A stretch of 64,000 nucleotides of DNA, from positions 186,001-250,000 of the forward strand of contig JAAOOA010000363.1 in NCBI GenBank assembly GCA_012861695.1. The letters run 5' to 3'. The DNA is from Trematomus loennbergii (Eukaryota; Chordata; Actinopteri; Perciformes; Nototheniidae). Numbering within the stretch: position 1 is the first letter of the stretch; each line of letters opens with the position of its first letter. Of the stretch, positions 32,856-44,701 are shown piece after piece. Position numbers and translations under genes: made by a program. A model generated the notes under the pieces. The model did not search any database. It had not been told where the DNA came from and saw nothing but the letters and a program-made list of their open reading frames with translations.

Positions 32856-33577
32856 AAAAGTGAAAAGTGAAGTGGTTCACCCAGGGCCCTGCCAGGTAAG
32901 TATGAGTTGGACAGGTCAGAGGCAGGGGAGCCTTGCGACCACAAAGGACGCTGCGTGGCGGTTCCTGCCTCTGAGCAGGCCAACGCAGCGCATAAACCAC
33001 GTGAAAGCCTTAACAAAGATAAAGCTTGAAATAGAAAAGGGCTTCAATCGGGGGCACAAGCTGCGGCACAGCAGCAGCGGATCCTTTTTGGACTCAATGC
33101 CAAAGAAGCCAAAGGTGACGAATTGGACTGCGCCAGCACGGTTGCCTTGGCTTTGGAGACAGAGTATTTAGAGCCCAAAGAAAGGACACACTCTGGGAGG
33201 ACAAATAGAAATAGGTTCCAATCGGGGGCACAAACTGCAGCACAGCAGCAGGGGTCAATTTTGGACTCAATGCCAAAGAAGCCACAGGTGAGAGCCATGA
33301 ACCATGCTAGCGTGGCTGGGGGAAAGGGTGTGGCCTGGGAAAGCCAAGCGAGACTCACCGCGAGGGTTTGGACTGGGACAACTATGGCCCTGTCTGTTCC
33401 CGAGGACAGGCTCCACACACTCTGGGCCAGCTGAACGTACTCTCCACTAGCCCGCTAGGTCCACTAAAATATTGCTTAAATATAAAAAAACAGTAAGACA
33501 TAAAATCACATTGTCCTGTGGTATTGGTATTTTGACAAGCAGTTTTGTTCAATTGTTTCGTTAATTAACGTTACAAC
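32856..33577. other. GC-richer unique sequence with a duplicated 90-bp block
   Basis: Open frames exist on both strands, but none is recognised. A block of about 90 bp at 33031-33120 recurs at 33206-33295. It may be part of an unrecognised retroelement. Confidence 0.4.
33031..33295. repeat. two 90-bp direct repeats, 175 bp apart
   Basis: TCAATCGGGGGCACAAGCTG, GCACAGCAGCAG and TTTTGGACTCAATGCCAAAG occur in both copies with about 85-90% identity; both end in an AGGTGA word that could act as a splice donor. Confidence 0.75.
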
Positions 33578-34597
33578 CAGGGGCGTCGCCTGGACCTGAA
33601 AACATTCGGGGCTTAGCCCACAGTGCGGCGGCACTGGCATTTTTTACTGCAACACCCCCACAAGCACACACACAGTACACCCGCGACTGTTACAATGAAG
33701 GCTCGATAATCAGCTCACGGCATATAGGCAGGGGTAAAGTGGTATTTTTTATGAGTGGGGGCTCACCTCCTCTAGGGGGGTCCGGGGGGATGCTCCCCCG
33801 GGAAGATTTATTTTTAAATATTGAAGTTAAATGCATCAATCTGGTGCACTTTGAGAGCAAAATGAAGAGACCTATGGATACCTCTCTCAACACCCATATG
33901 AAGCAGAACTGTAAACAGATGTACTTTTTCTTTATGGATATTTACTAATCACTCCCCTTTTAAAACTCTATTCTTGTTTTACTGCCATATAGTATTTCTT
34001 TCATAACTGTTTTTCATTTATTCCTTATTTTTTGTATAACTATAATGATCATATGAAGGTGTGCCGCGGAAATAATCTTTTGAATAATTTGTGACCAAAC
34101 CGTTTGAGACCCACTGAGATAATTTAGACTAAAGTTAAGTATCTAAACACTCAGAGAGTCCTTTAGCTCACCTGAGTCTCTCAGTCTGAGAGGAGAGGAC
34201 TCTCCTCCAGCTTGTTGTGGAACAAACAGCTCCTTATGTCCGTTAGTGCAGCTAGCTAACCAGATGCTAACAACACGGTCCCTGCTGGCACCGGTCCCTC
34301 CCTCCCCCTCTCTCCCTCTCTCTCTATCACACTAAATGCGCTATTGCCACACACACAGAGCCGAGCTTGAATGACACAAGCACACGTTTATTTCTATGCA
34401 ACTCTCTGATTGGTCTGGTGTCATGCCTCTGTTGCATTCACTGAACACGGGAAATTACAGTGCTGCCGTCCTCTCGTGTCATGATGAGGTTCACGTAAAG
34501 CACGGTTAATGTATTATATATTGAGGGAGAATTGTCCGGGCTACAGAAAAACATTCGGGGCTAAAGCCCCGGATGTCCAGGCCAGGCGACGCCACTG
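33578..34597. mobile_element. non-autonomous hAT, copy 2
   Basis: Same ends and over 90% the same interior as 29712-30708. Flanks GTTACAAC (33570-33577) and GTTCAAC (34598-34604) are a TSD with one base lost. It has a small extra segment (GAGGAGAGGACTCTCCTCC) near 34192. Confidence 0.88.
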
Positions 34598-34619
34598 GTT
34601 CAACATAGCATTTTCGTGA

Positions 34620-35001
34620 CGCGGATGTCGTAATTGTATGAAAGGCAGAGAGTTGATGCTGGATCAGAATTGTTTATCCAGCACATTCCACAGATGCTCG
34701 ATTGGATTGAGAACTGGGGAAGTTGAAGGCCAAGTCAACACCTTGAACCTTCGTTGTTGTGTTCCTCAAACCATTCCTGAACATTTTTTGCAGTGTGGCA
34801 GGGTGCATTATCCTGCTGAAAGAGGCCAGTGCCATTAGGGACTACTGTCTCCATGAAGGGGTGTACTTCGTCTGCAACAATGTATAGGACGGTGGTACGA
34901 GTCAAAGTAACATCCACATGAATGGCAGGACCCAAGGTTACCCAGTAGAATATTGCATCAGAATATAACACACTGCCTCCTCCAGCTTGCCTTCTTCCCA
35001 T
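34620..35001 (-). pseudogene. Tc1-like transposase, C-terminal catalytic fragment
   Basis: The minus strand reads FQQDNAPCHTAKNVQEWFEE, which holds the second aspartate of the DDE triad of Tc1/mariner transposases, preceded by VLYIVADEVHPFMETVVPNG. After a frame change it continues towards the NPIEHLWN region with the final glutamate. The N-terminal half is absent. Confidence 0.85.
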
Positions 35002-35199
35002 AGTAAAGGGGTGCCCGTGAGTGTAGTACGGGTAGATCGTGCACGTTCCAAAAAGTTTTTTTGTTTTTTTAAATAAAGTTTTTAAAAAAAAGAGTTTAAA
35101 ATAAAAAAAAAATAAAGTAAAGAATTGTTTTTAGTGACACACTCGCGAGTGACACACTTGCGAGTGTGTCTCACTGCAATTAGACGAGTCCTACGGACA

Positions 35200-35265
35200 T
35201 ACAGTACCGTCAAAGTTTGGAACCACCTTCTCATTCAATGGTTTTTGTTTATTTATTATATTTTT
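35200..35265. mobile_element. solo Tc1/mariner terminal repeat
   Basis: TACAGTACCGTCAAAGTTTG followed by GAACCACCTTCTCATTCAAT resembles the common fish Tc1-type terminal repeat that starts TACAGTGCCGTCAAAAG. The partner end was not found. Confidence 0.5.
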
Positions 35266-35289
35266 AAGGAAATCTTTCAGTCTTTCAAA

Positions 35290-36228
35290 AATTATCGAGA
35301 AAACTCAGCTCGCAGTGTGTAAATTAATGTCAATCACCACGGACGGTGCGTCCGCAATGGTGGGCCGCTTGAATAGATGAATTACCAAGTGCAGGGAGGA
35401 CGATGCTTTCCCAGACTTCCTTAATTACCACTGCATAATACACCAACAAGCATTATGTTCAAAAATGCTAAACATGAAAGAGAGATAATGGGTGTGGCAA
35501 CGAAAATCGCCTGCTCCATTCGAGCGAGATCTCTCCAAAGACGGCTGTTCCGTGCACAGCTGGAGGAGGCTGACTACTCGGACCTCTTGCTGACGTAAGA
35601 GGTTTAGTAGAGGGAAATTCCTGCTGAGGTTTCGAGAGCTCTGTCCGGAGGTAAGGGAGTTTCTCCTTGTCAATACAAATGCAGAATACAAGCAACTTAG
35701 TGACGATCAGTGGCTGCCGGACTTGGCATTTTTACCGGATCTGACCAACATGTTGTATGAGCTTAATTGCAAGGAAAATACAAAACCGTGGTCAACATGA
35801 TAAGCTCAGTTAATGCTTTCAAACGAAAACTGCGACTTCGTCCATAAAGCTGCAGCGCCATGATTTGGGGAACTTTCAAAACCTTGCATCAGAGCCGGAG
35901 ACGCAAGGGAAGGCATATGCGCAACTTGACAATGCGCGACACAGAGCATATTGAAATTGTCTGTCAGACTTTGAAAAACGGTTTCAAGACTTTGCTTTAC
36001 TCGAGCCAATTGCTACATTTATGTGGTACCCATTTAGGGAAGATATTGAAGTTGATTCACTCGCATCAAAAACCTACACCTGAACTCATCTGCAGTGGAG
36101 GATGAGATGCTGACACTACAGGCTGACATTTAGCTGAAGTCCAGGGCTCATGGACAGTTTTGGAACTTACTCACAGAGGAAAAGTACCCAACATGAGGAA
36201 ATGTGCTACCTCCTTAGCTGCGTATCAC
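35290..36228 (+). pseudogene. decayed hAT transposase (ZBED5/Charlie-like), partial
   Basis: The plus strand, with frame changes, reads VGRLN, then CREDDAFPDFLNYHCIIHQQ, SIRARSLQRRLFRAQLEEA, a truncated EVRW region, KYPNMRKCATSL and a cut end near 36228. This is the catalytic and C-terminal part of hAT transposases of the type found in FAM200/ZBED5-like proteins. The BED finger and the final dimerisation segment are missing. GGGGTGCCC-type sequence near 35018 and at 44727 resembles its terminus. Confidence 0.75.
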
Positions 36229-36560
36229 TTCTCTTAACTTCCATCCCTGCGTCCCTCACTTGCGTATTTTCCTTGTGTCATAGTCCCTCCCACCAGGGAT
36301 GCACGGAGAGACACAAGAGAGGCTTCTCAATTCTTAAATGTCCCCCTCCTCGACTCCTCGGTCCTCCGGTAGTGACCCGGAAATTAATTTCATTTCATTT
36401 CATAATTTAATTTGAAGGACGTCCCAATTGCTGAAATGCACACAGAGGAGTCGAGGAGGGGTGAGGGAGGAGGCTTCCAGAGGAGACGAAAGGGAGGATA
36501 CACGAGAGCAGACTACGCGGAAGTGTTTTCACTACTGGCGTATAAAAGCCCCGCCCCCAC
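36229..36560. repeat. CTCCTCG-family repeat, copy 3
   Basis: CCCCTCCTCGACTCCTCG, TCCGGTAGTGACCCGGAAAT and TTGAAGGAC match copy 1. GAGTCGAGGAGGGG near 36448 is the inverted partner of the left part. It replaces the end of the hAT transposase relic. Confidence 0.6.
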
Positions 36561-37636
36561 CTTCACAGCCTCTGCTCACTGCAGCTGATCTTACCGTTAG
36601 ACCGATCAGAGTCATTACATGTTTAAAGTGCTTCATTAAGAGTAAAATATATTAAATCTCTTAAACGAATGAGGAGATCATACTCTATAAAAACATTAAG
36701 TGTGTGAAATATACTTACAAATTCAATAATAATGTTTTGATTATAATTATAACTTAAATGAAATGTTTACCTGGAAAAACAAATACAGGACCGAAAATAA
36801 TACATAGAAAACTATGGAAGGAAGAGATGGACGAAATCATTTCAATGAGAACTAAATCCCAGGTTTGAAGGGATTGATGTGGAGGGAAGTCCAGTGACAG
36901 GTGATAAAGTAAGTAAGTAAGTAAAACTTTATTTATATAGCACCCTTCTCAACACGGATGTATAAGTGCTTTACAGTACAGTACACAGGACACAATTCAA
37001 AGTACAACTATAAAATGTAGAATAAAAGGCATAAAACAGCAGCAGGTAATACATAGGATAAAACACCAATAGAAGACAGCTACTTATGGCGCGTTTCCAC
37101 TACACGCGGAGCACAGTTTAAGAGGGCTGTGACGTCAGCGGCCCGTTTTTAGTTGCGTTTCCACTTGGCCTAGTACCGGCCGGCGGGTCCTAATTCACAG
37201 TTTTTCTGGCCTCATAAAATCGTGGTTCTAGGGCCAGAGACAACGACGGGCTGAGTCGGGCTGAGTATGCTAAACTAGAGAGAGGATCGCTGGCAAGGGG
37301 GCTACAACTACAACAAGATGGACATATTTGACCGTGATTTAATTGTAATACACGTTTCAAAATGATGCCGAAGTAACAACATACTGATACCGGTTAGTAA
37401 AAACCATGAATTAATGCTTTGACAAGTCTGCAGACAGACGGCAGGCGAAGAACCTTTTAAAATGCGTGTTTTCTAAATGGAGATCGGCTAAGCTAACGCA
37501 GTATATGCTCCGACCGTCCACACTCACAACAACGGCCTATACAGACATAAATAAAGCAGCGACTGTATTCGCCATGACACAGGCAGTCTGTGGTTTGTAC
37601 TTGTTTAACTTTTGTCTAGTTTCTGACATAATATAT

Positions 37637-39187
37637 CGGGTTGCCAACTTTGGGTACCTGGCTGGAGTGAGATTTTGATATCATGGGTTTAATTCGGTTT
37701 AATTACACATATGCGCACGAAATGACTGCTATCGTGTCAGCAGCGGGACCTTAGCATATAGGATATATATACAAATACACAATAATGGACACAGACTATA
37801 AAGGGCACACAGTTTCATTCACTAATGAAAGTCAAACATGTTTGTTTCCACTGTTTTATTGTGTGCCTGTCGCGATAAGCAATTAATTGACTTATCGTAC
37901 GATAAATAAAAATGAACTCGATAACTTTTCTGACCTCGATAAATTGCCATTTACATGAGGATGTGACTAGCAGTTTGAAAGGATGTACTTGAATTATTAT
38001 TATATATTATCATTATGTCAGTGGTCTAAAATGGTCATACAACGGTGCCGACAATATTATCGTTTATCGCAATAATTTCCGGGAAAATGTATCCAACAAA
38101 ATTAATTATCGTGAGAGGCCTATACATGAAACACACACACACAAACAAATCTACAGACTTACTCCAAACTGCCAAATATATTAATTAACACACTCTCACT
38201 CTCATATACTCTTTGACTCTATTTTGGCCTAGTAGAACAATAAGCAGCAGACTTTTACTTTTTTATCATTTCTACTGGATCTTAGATCTGCGCATGCGCG
38301 CTCGGCAGAGTATTTTTGTTGGGTAATCTATGGTAGGGCTAACCCATACAGTGGTGGGGCTCAAGTCAGTATTTGCAATGTAATTACATACACGCTCCCC
38401 CCCAGTGAAACGCCACGCGTGAGGTTTAGATTATTTCCCTGTCTCAATCCAAATTGAACTGTATGAAATAAAAAGGCACATTTGTCTTGTAGTAAATAAA
38501 AAGGGCGACCTGGAGCCAATCCTGCAATTTCCCCACAGGTGAAAGAGTTGACATGCTGAAAACCCAACCCCTGCAGGGGGTCTGGGGGGATTCTCCCCCA
38601 GGAGATTTTTTTAAATACTAACATAAAATACACATTCTGGTACTCTCTTGAGAAGAAAAATAAATAAATCTATTACTACACGACATATTTAAAAAAATGA
38701 ATGCCATTTTAGTTTTTGTTACTTTGTTCTGAAAGCTGAACCTGCTGCTCCTCACAGAGAGAAGAGGGAAGAGGCTGTGTGAATTACTTTACATTGTGGA
38801 TAAGCCCCCATTGTTCTGTGTGTCAAAATGAAAGACAGCCCACACACCTATCAATCATCAAACCGTGGGGTCTTATTTCATTACGTGTTGATTTCTATCA
38901 ACACGTAATGTTGTATCGATGTATAGAGATGTACTACCGCAAAAGTATTCTCCGTCGGGACTTCCTGCAACAACACCACGCCGTTATCGTGATTCTGATT
39001 GGCCAGAAGACATTATCAAAGATGTTCTATTGAGAAGACGATCACTACGTGACAAAAGTTTTCAAAACCGTTTCTAGTCTTCGGTATTCTTGTTTTTGGC
39101 GTGAGAATAGTTTGGGCAGCGTGAGAGCGTGAGATTGAGAGTGAAAGCGTGTGTCACACGCCAGATGCGTGAGAGTTGGCAACCCTG
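37637..39187. mobile_element. hAT-type element with GGGTTGCCAACT ends
   Basis: CGGGTTGCCAACTTTGGG and AGAGTTGGCAACCCTG are inverted; ATATAT lies on both sides at the point where copy 2 of the host MITE is continuous. A GCAGGGGGTCTGGGGGG / CCCCCAGGAG hairpin block near 38573-38602 resembles that of 29712-30708. It holds a further element at 37865-38125 and a hairpin (CAACACGTAATG pair) near 38884-38910. No transposase. Confidence 0.7.
37865..38125. mobile_element. small nested MITE, GCCTGTCGCGATAA ends
   Basis: GCCTGTCGCGATAAGCAATT and AATTATCGTGAGAGGC are imperfect inverted ends, with TTATCG words repeated inside. The ends resemble hAT-type CAGGCCTCTCACGATAA termini; the TSD is unclear. Confidence 0.55.
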
Positions 39188-39501
39188 ATATATGAGGAGC
39201 TGTGAGCTCTGAGTGCTAACAGCTAACGGCTGTGTTGTTTTTCTGGGGTTCTCATTGAAGATGACGTCACGGCTCCGCCTACACTGCGTTACTATAGATA
39301 CTACCCCAGTTCCTAAACTGTAATGGAAATGCGCCATAAAGTGAGCCAGTCCTAACGAGGCCTAGCCATACCGAGCGAGGCCGAGCGAGGCCGTGTAGTG
39401 GAAATGCGCCATAATTCACCTCCTCCGACGACCCAAAGGCCTGTCGGAAGAGGTGGGTCTTTAACGCCCCTTAAAAATCTCTACTGAGGCAGAGGCTCTT
39501 A

Positions 39502-40614
39502 TACCCCTTTCACACCAACGGTGTTTCAGGGCCGGTTCGGTGCTGGTGCTTGAAAAGCACCGGGTTTTCCTGTTCACACCGCAGCGGAGCAGCGTCATAG
39601 CTCCGGAATCCGGTTCGTTTCGAGCACCAAAAAGTTGTCCTTCTAGAAGCAAGAACCGTATACGTCACGCTTACGTCGGAGGGGGGCGAGATTAACCTGA
39701 GCTAACACTTAAGGCGAGTACGGCAAATAAAAGTTTGTAACAAGCAGTAGTGCTGAGCAAAGTGACTAGAACGCAACCAAACGCTTGTTAAAAAAACACA
39801 CTTTATAAAGTCAGGCAACACTAACCAGGCTTCGTGTGATTCTGTTTATTTGTACCTTACTTTGACCATCCGTTCGCTGTTATTGATCATTGTGGAGCAG
39901 GCAGACGTTTTGTTTGTTATTATAGCAGCTATCGGATGGAATCAATACATGGGCTGCACAGGTTGTCATGTCCGACTATCACAAGTAGAATCATAATGAA
40001 AAATACGTCGGTAAAAAGTGCCTGTAGAAAACTGCTTAGCAAGTAGTCAGTTTAGCTTCGGTTGCTATGCTAACATCACCCATGTTATACAGAGAAACTT
40101 TCATAACAGCGTTGTGATGCCAAACAGCGTCAATTCAGACTGACACACATTCACTTTAAGGGGAACTGGGGATATGTATCAGCTGCTTGTGTGACAGTCA
40201 GACAGTGAATCTTTAGAGCCGTGTGAGCTAACCCGGAGCTAACGGGAATACACTCCCGTTGAAGAGCAGCCGGCCAGCACTGCAGCGGTCGGTAAATGCC
40301 GCTGAAACACATTAATAAACAATGAACCACGGCACTCTGGAGAAAAGTATAAGGTTGGAGAAGTCGTTATTTAATTTAATCTGGCTTCGTATGATTAAAA
40401 GCACGCAGTCCCCGGCCCGCTGTTGTTGTGAGGTGAGCTCCGGCGTTGGGAGAAACTCAGCGACGTAAACTGTGACGTCATGACGCAGCAGCGGCAGCAC
40501 CAGTCGGGCTCTGAGCGGTGTGAAAAGAGCCGGCGCTAAACCGAAGAACCGGTTCTGAACCAGAAAAGCTCTAGCACGGAGCTTGAACCGGAGTTGCGTT
40601 GGTGTGAAAGGGCA
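39502..40614. mobile_element. PIF/Harbinger-type MITE, TSD TTA
   Basis: TACCCCTTTCACACCAACG and CGTTGGTGTGAAAGGGCA are inverted ends with TTA on both sides (39499-39501, 40615-40617). Flanking L2 sequence joins cleanly when it is removed. The centre is non-coding with GGTTCGG and GAACCGG words near the two ends. Confidence 0.85.
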
Positions 40615-42252
40615 TTAGTGTCTGGGGGAGTTTGTTCCAAAGCCTTGGGGCCACCACCTCAAAGGCACGGTCCCCCTTAGTTTTTAGCCTGGTTCGGGCA
40701 CCCTTAGGAGGCCTTGCTCAGAGGACCTCAGGGCCCGGGTTGTGCTGTGAGGGTGGATCAGGTCATTGATGTAGGCTGGGGCTTGGCCATGGACAGCTCT
40801 AGATGTGAAAACTACCTTGAATTGGGTTCTGAGATGGACAGGGAGCCAGTGCAGGGCAGAAAGGATCGGAGTGATGTGGCATGTTTTTTTGGACCGAGTG
40901 AGTAATCTGGCTGCAGCATTTTGGACCTGTTTGTTTTGTTGAGGCAGGAGAACAGAGCATTACAGTAATCCAGCCGGGATGAAATAAAGGCATGGATAGC
41001 CATCTCCATTTCTGCGTTGGATAGAACCCCCCTGAGCTTGGCAATGTTCCTGAGATGGAAAAAACAGGTACGGGTCAGAAGTTTGATGTGTTTGTCTAGT
41101 AGCATAGACTGATCGAAAGTTAGGTTTTTTAATGTTTGCCCTTATGTTACCACTGAATGAACCCAGGTGGCTTGCTACCTTAGAGGCGATGTTATCAGCC
41201 GCTAAGATCAAGACTTCCGTTTTTGATGCATTGAGCTGTAGGAAGTTGCTTGACATCCACTCCTCAATGCAGACAGACATGTGATGAGGGTGTTTACATT
41301 TTCCATTTTGACAGGTTTGAAGGAGAAGTATATCTGGATAGCACCTGCGTAGCAGTGATACGAGACACCCTCAAATTTGCTAATTAAGCGGCAATGGGAG
41401 CATGTACAGGGCAAAAAGAAGGGGGCTAAAACAGAACCCTGGGGCAGGCCGCAGGATAGGGGAGTGCTGTGTGATGAGAACGGGCCCACCGCCACGGAGA
41501 AACTTCTCCCACTGAGGTGTAGGCAAACCACTGGAGGGCAGACCCTGAGATGCCTACCCACTCCTGAGTCTATCTAGCATGATGGCGTGGTCCACTGTGT
41601 CAAACGCTGCACTCAGGTCCAACAACACCAGAACCACGCAATCACCTGCATCCGATGCCATCATGATGTCATTGGAGACCCTGAGGAGAGCTGATTCTGT
41701 GGAGTGGTGTTTTCTGAAACCTGATTGGAATTTGTCATGGATTTTATTGTCATTCAGAAATGTATTGAGTTGATTAGCAACAACTTTTTCTAAAACTTTT
41801 GACACAAATGGGAGCTTTGAGATGGGCCTGTAATTATTCGGGAGGGAGGGATCTAGATTGGGTTTTTTGAGAAGGGGCTGAACAACCGCCTGCTTAAAGA
41901 ATGATGGGACGGAGCCAGAGACAATGGAGATGTTTATAATGTGGAGCAGGGGTGGAGTGACACATGAAAAACTTCTTTTAGCATGGACGTTGGTAAGGCA
42001 TCCAGAGGGCTTGAGGAAGATTTCATAGTGCTCACTACAGCGGTCAGGTCGGCTATGGTGATGCAGGAGAAATTACTCAGCGTGGCCTGCCTCACTGGAC
42101 AGATAGGGAGGGGGGAGTGGGAGGGGGTGATGCTCGACCTCACTCAGCTACCTTGTTTATAAAAAAGGTGAGAAAACGGTGCACTCGTCGTTTGAATAAA
42201 TAGGAACTGAGGGGGTGGACGGGTTTACAATGGTGTTTATGGTTTTAAATAG

Positions 42253-43587
42253 CACCATCACTGCGACAACGAAAGTGGTGAATGACATTACGAGTATTTT
42301 AGATAAAAAGCAGAGTTGTGCAGCTCTATTTATTGAACTTTCCAAAGCGTTTGATACCGTCGATCATCGCATCTTAAAGCAGAGGCTACTCAGTATTGGC
42401 TTATCCAGCCATGCAGTGGTTTGTGAACTACCTCTCTGAAAGGTCCCAATGTGTTCACTTTGATGGGCTGTCTTCTGAGTGGTTAAACATTACTAATGGT
42501 GTTCCTCAAGGTTCTGTTTTAGGTCCACTTTTATTCTCCATCTACATCAATAGTTTAGGTGAAAATGTGGATGAAGCTACTTACATTTTTATGCGGACGA
42601 TACCGTTATGTACTGTGCAGGTCCCTCCATTAAGGAGGCGGTTGTTAAATTACAGGCTGTTTTTAACATTATTCAGACTCAGCTCTCTGAACTAAGCTTC
42701 TTTTAAATGTTGAGAAAACCAAGGTAATGCTCTTTTCAAAAGCTAAAAAGACACCAGAGCCTGTTTTAGATATTGTTACTATGCAAGGACAAGTACTCGA
42801 AAGTGGTTCCTGTTATAAATACCTTGGTATCTGGCTTGATGATTGTCTTACTTTTAAACTTCATGTCAATAACCTGCTTAAAAAGTTGAGGGTTAGGCTA
42901 GGTTTCTTTTTCAGAAACAAGTCCTGTTTCTCTTTTGAAGCCAGGAAAAGGCTAGTCACTGTGACCTTTTGACCTGTGCTAGACTATGGTGATTTGTTGT
43001 ATATGAATGCACCTGCCCATTGCCTGAACAAGTTAGATGCCGTATCACAGTGCACTGAGATTTGTCACAAATGTAAAGCACTTACACATCACTGTACCCT
43101 GTATACCAAGGCAGGTTGCCATCACTTACTGTACGGAGGCTCAGTCATTGGTACACGTTTATTTATAAAGCTTTGGGTAAACTCCCGTATTACATTGTTC
43201 TCTGATAACACAGAGAGTTGCAAGCAGCTATTGTCTGAGATTGCATGATGTAGTATTGTTAGATGTGCCAAGAGCAAGGACTGTCTTAGGGAAGACAGCT
43301 TTTATGTGCGCAGCTCCACTTGCTTGGAACAATCTTCAGCAAGAATTGAAACTGAGCAATCTCATTCCTCTGCATGTTTTTAAAGCTAGGCTAAATGAAA
43401 TGCTCGTTGATACTATGGGTACTTGTAAATGTCTATAACTATGTAAATGTTCCTGTAAATATAATGTATGACTTCCTTTATTGTTTTATTTTCATGTGGA
43501 ACCTATATGAGGCAGGTCTCCCTTGAAAAGATCTATGATCTCAATGGGACCATCTGGTCAAATAAAGGTTTGAAATGAAATGAAATG
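42253..43587 (+). mobile_element. 5'-truncated CR1/L2-like LINE inserted in the L2, TSD AAATAG
   Basis: Starts inside the reverse transcriptase (ALFIELSKAFDTVDHRIL, NGVPQGSVLGPLLFSIYIN) and runs through the thumb (YKYLGIWLDDCLTFKLHVN) and C-terminal region (AAPLAWNNLQQELKLSN) to a 3' UTR with CAAATAAAGG and a (GAAAT)n tail. AAATAG flanks it (42247-42252, 43588-43593). Frames are broken by single-base changes. It differs in family from the L2 it interrupts and lies in the opposite orientation. Confidence 0.88.
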
Positions 43588-43875
43588 AAATAGTACTCTG
43601 GGGTTGTGCTTACTAGAGGAGATGAGGTTAGAAAAATGGGTAGCCCGGGCATTTTTTGACCAAATTGTTGTAATCACAGTAAAGGTCCTTCAGATGGAGA
43701 CGGTGTACCTGGAGATATGTGGTTTTCCACTGCCGCTCAACTTTGCGACAAAGCCGTTTCAGTACGGGTAAAACTGTATACGGTAAAACTGCGGTAAAAC
43801 TGCGCGCACCAGAAGTAAAGGGCGTTGTTTATGGTGACGCTGGAGTGAACGAGGACATCCCAATTAATACCTGAG

Positions 43876-44194
43876 CAGTGGCGGTTGTAGACCAATTTGA
43901 CTGGGGGGCCTGGCTGGGGCCAGTTATTTTCTGAGGGGGGCACAATTAATGCAGGACGACAAAGACAGTATGAAGTAATTGCACATAAGAGAAAACTATG
44001 CAATACAGTTATTGGTATTTGTTTCAGTACACATATTTATTTCAGATACTTATAGTTACATTTTTTACGCTCTAATGAGTCAGACTAGAATGACAAATAG
44101 TGTTAGTTCCACCTATTCCGTCAGCCAAGGGGGCCACAGGGGGGTCCAAAGTCAGTGTTAGGGGGGCACTGGCCCCCCCCTAGAACCGCCCTTG
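43876..44194. mobile_element. short hAT MITE, TSD TACCTGAG
   Basis: CAGTGGCGGTTGTAGA and TCTAGAACCGCCCTTG-type ends are inverted; TACCTGAG duplicates at 43868-43875 and 44195-44202. GGGGGGCC blocks near each end pair with each other. Non-coding. Confidence 0.88.
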
Positions 44195-44202
44195 TACCTG
44201 AG

Positions 44203-44315
44203 GACTCCTCTGTCCTCGCGTCTCTTCCTCGTGTCTCTCGCTCGCGTCTTAAGGAGGCGGTGCTAAGACACAAGGAAGGGACGCGAGTGAGGGAAAGGAG
44301 GAGGTGAAAATATTG
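44203..44315. repeat. CTCCTCG-family repeat, copy 4, palindromic
   Basis: CTCCTCTGTCCTCGCGTC and CGCTCGCGTCTTAAGGAGG on the left mirror AGACACAAGGAAGGGACGCG and AGGAGGAGGTG on the right. Confidence 0.55.
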
Positions 44316-44319
44316 AAAT

Positions 44320-44690
44320 ATTCAGATTAACAATTGTTTAAGTCTTTGAGTGCACAATAGAAAGAAAAAATTGAGAAAACGTCCTTTCCTCGGAGAGAAA
44401 GCATAACAGAAATATTGTGGGTTAAATAAATGTGAACAGATGTTGCATTATGGTAACGTATTGTTGAAGGCATACAAATAACATTAAGTAACGGCACTTA
44501 CACTTTTGTTGTGCTGGCTTTTAAACTGAGCCAAATCACGTCATTCATGTCTCAGCTGTGACTGAATGGAAATGACAATAAATACAATTGTAAAACGAAA
44601 AAAGCCAACATATATTGTATGTTTAAAGTATATTCAGTACATATATAAATAAATATATTTAGCATTTTTAATACAGGTAGATCATTTTTG
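44320..44690. other. intergenic, no feature recognised
   Basis: AT-rich non-coding sequence with no paired ends. Confidence 0.5.
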
Positions 44691-44701
44691 CCCTGGTCAT
44701 T

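Larger units (their letters stand above)
37087..39411. mobile_element. PIF/Harbinger-type MITE, copy 1, split by a hAT
   Basis: Ends TGGCGCGTTTCCACTACACG and CGTGTAGTGGAAATGCGCCA are inverted; the flanks are TTA and TAA. Over 90% identical to 53896-54652 outside the hAT insertion at 37637-39187. Non-coding. It sits in the L2 3' UTR. Confidence 0.8.
36906..43758 (-). mobile_element. L2-type LINE, 5'-truncated, split by three insertions
   Basis: Minus-strand segments 43588-43758, 40615-42252, 39415-39501 and 36906-37086 read in order: the linker before the reverse transcriptase; the RT itself, with [55 protein letters not shown] and a damaged YAD-box region; the DYCNALFSCL region; then a 3' UTR with a (TAAG)n-type tail at 36908-36924. 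ORF1 and the endonuclease are missing. Each junction is supported by continuity of the flanking L2 sequence. Confidence 0.88.
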
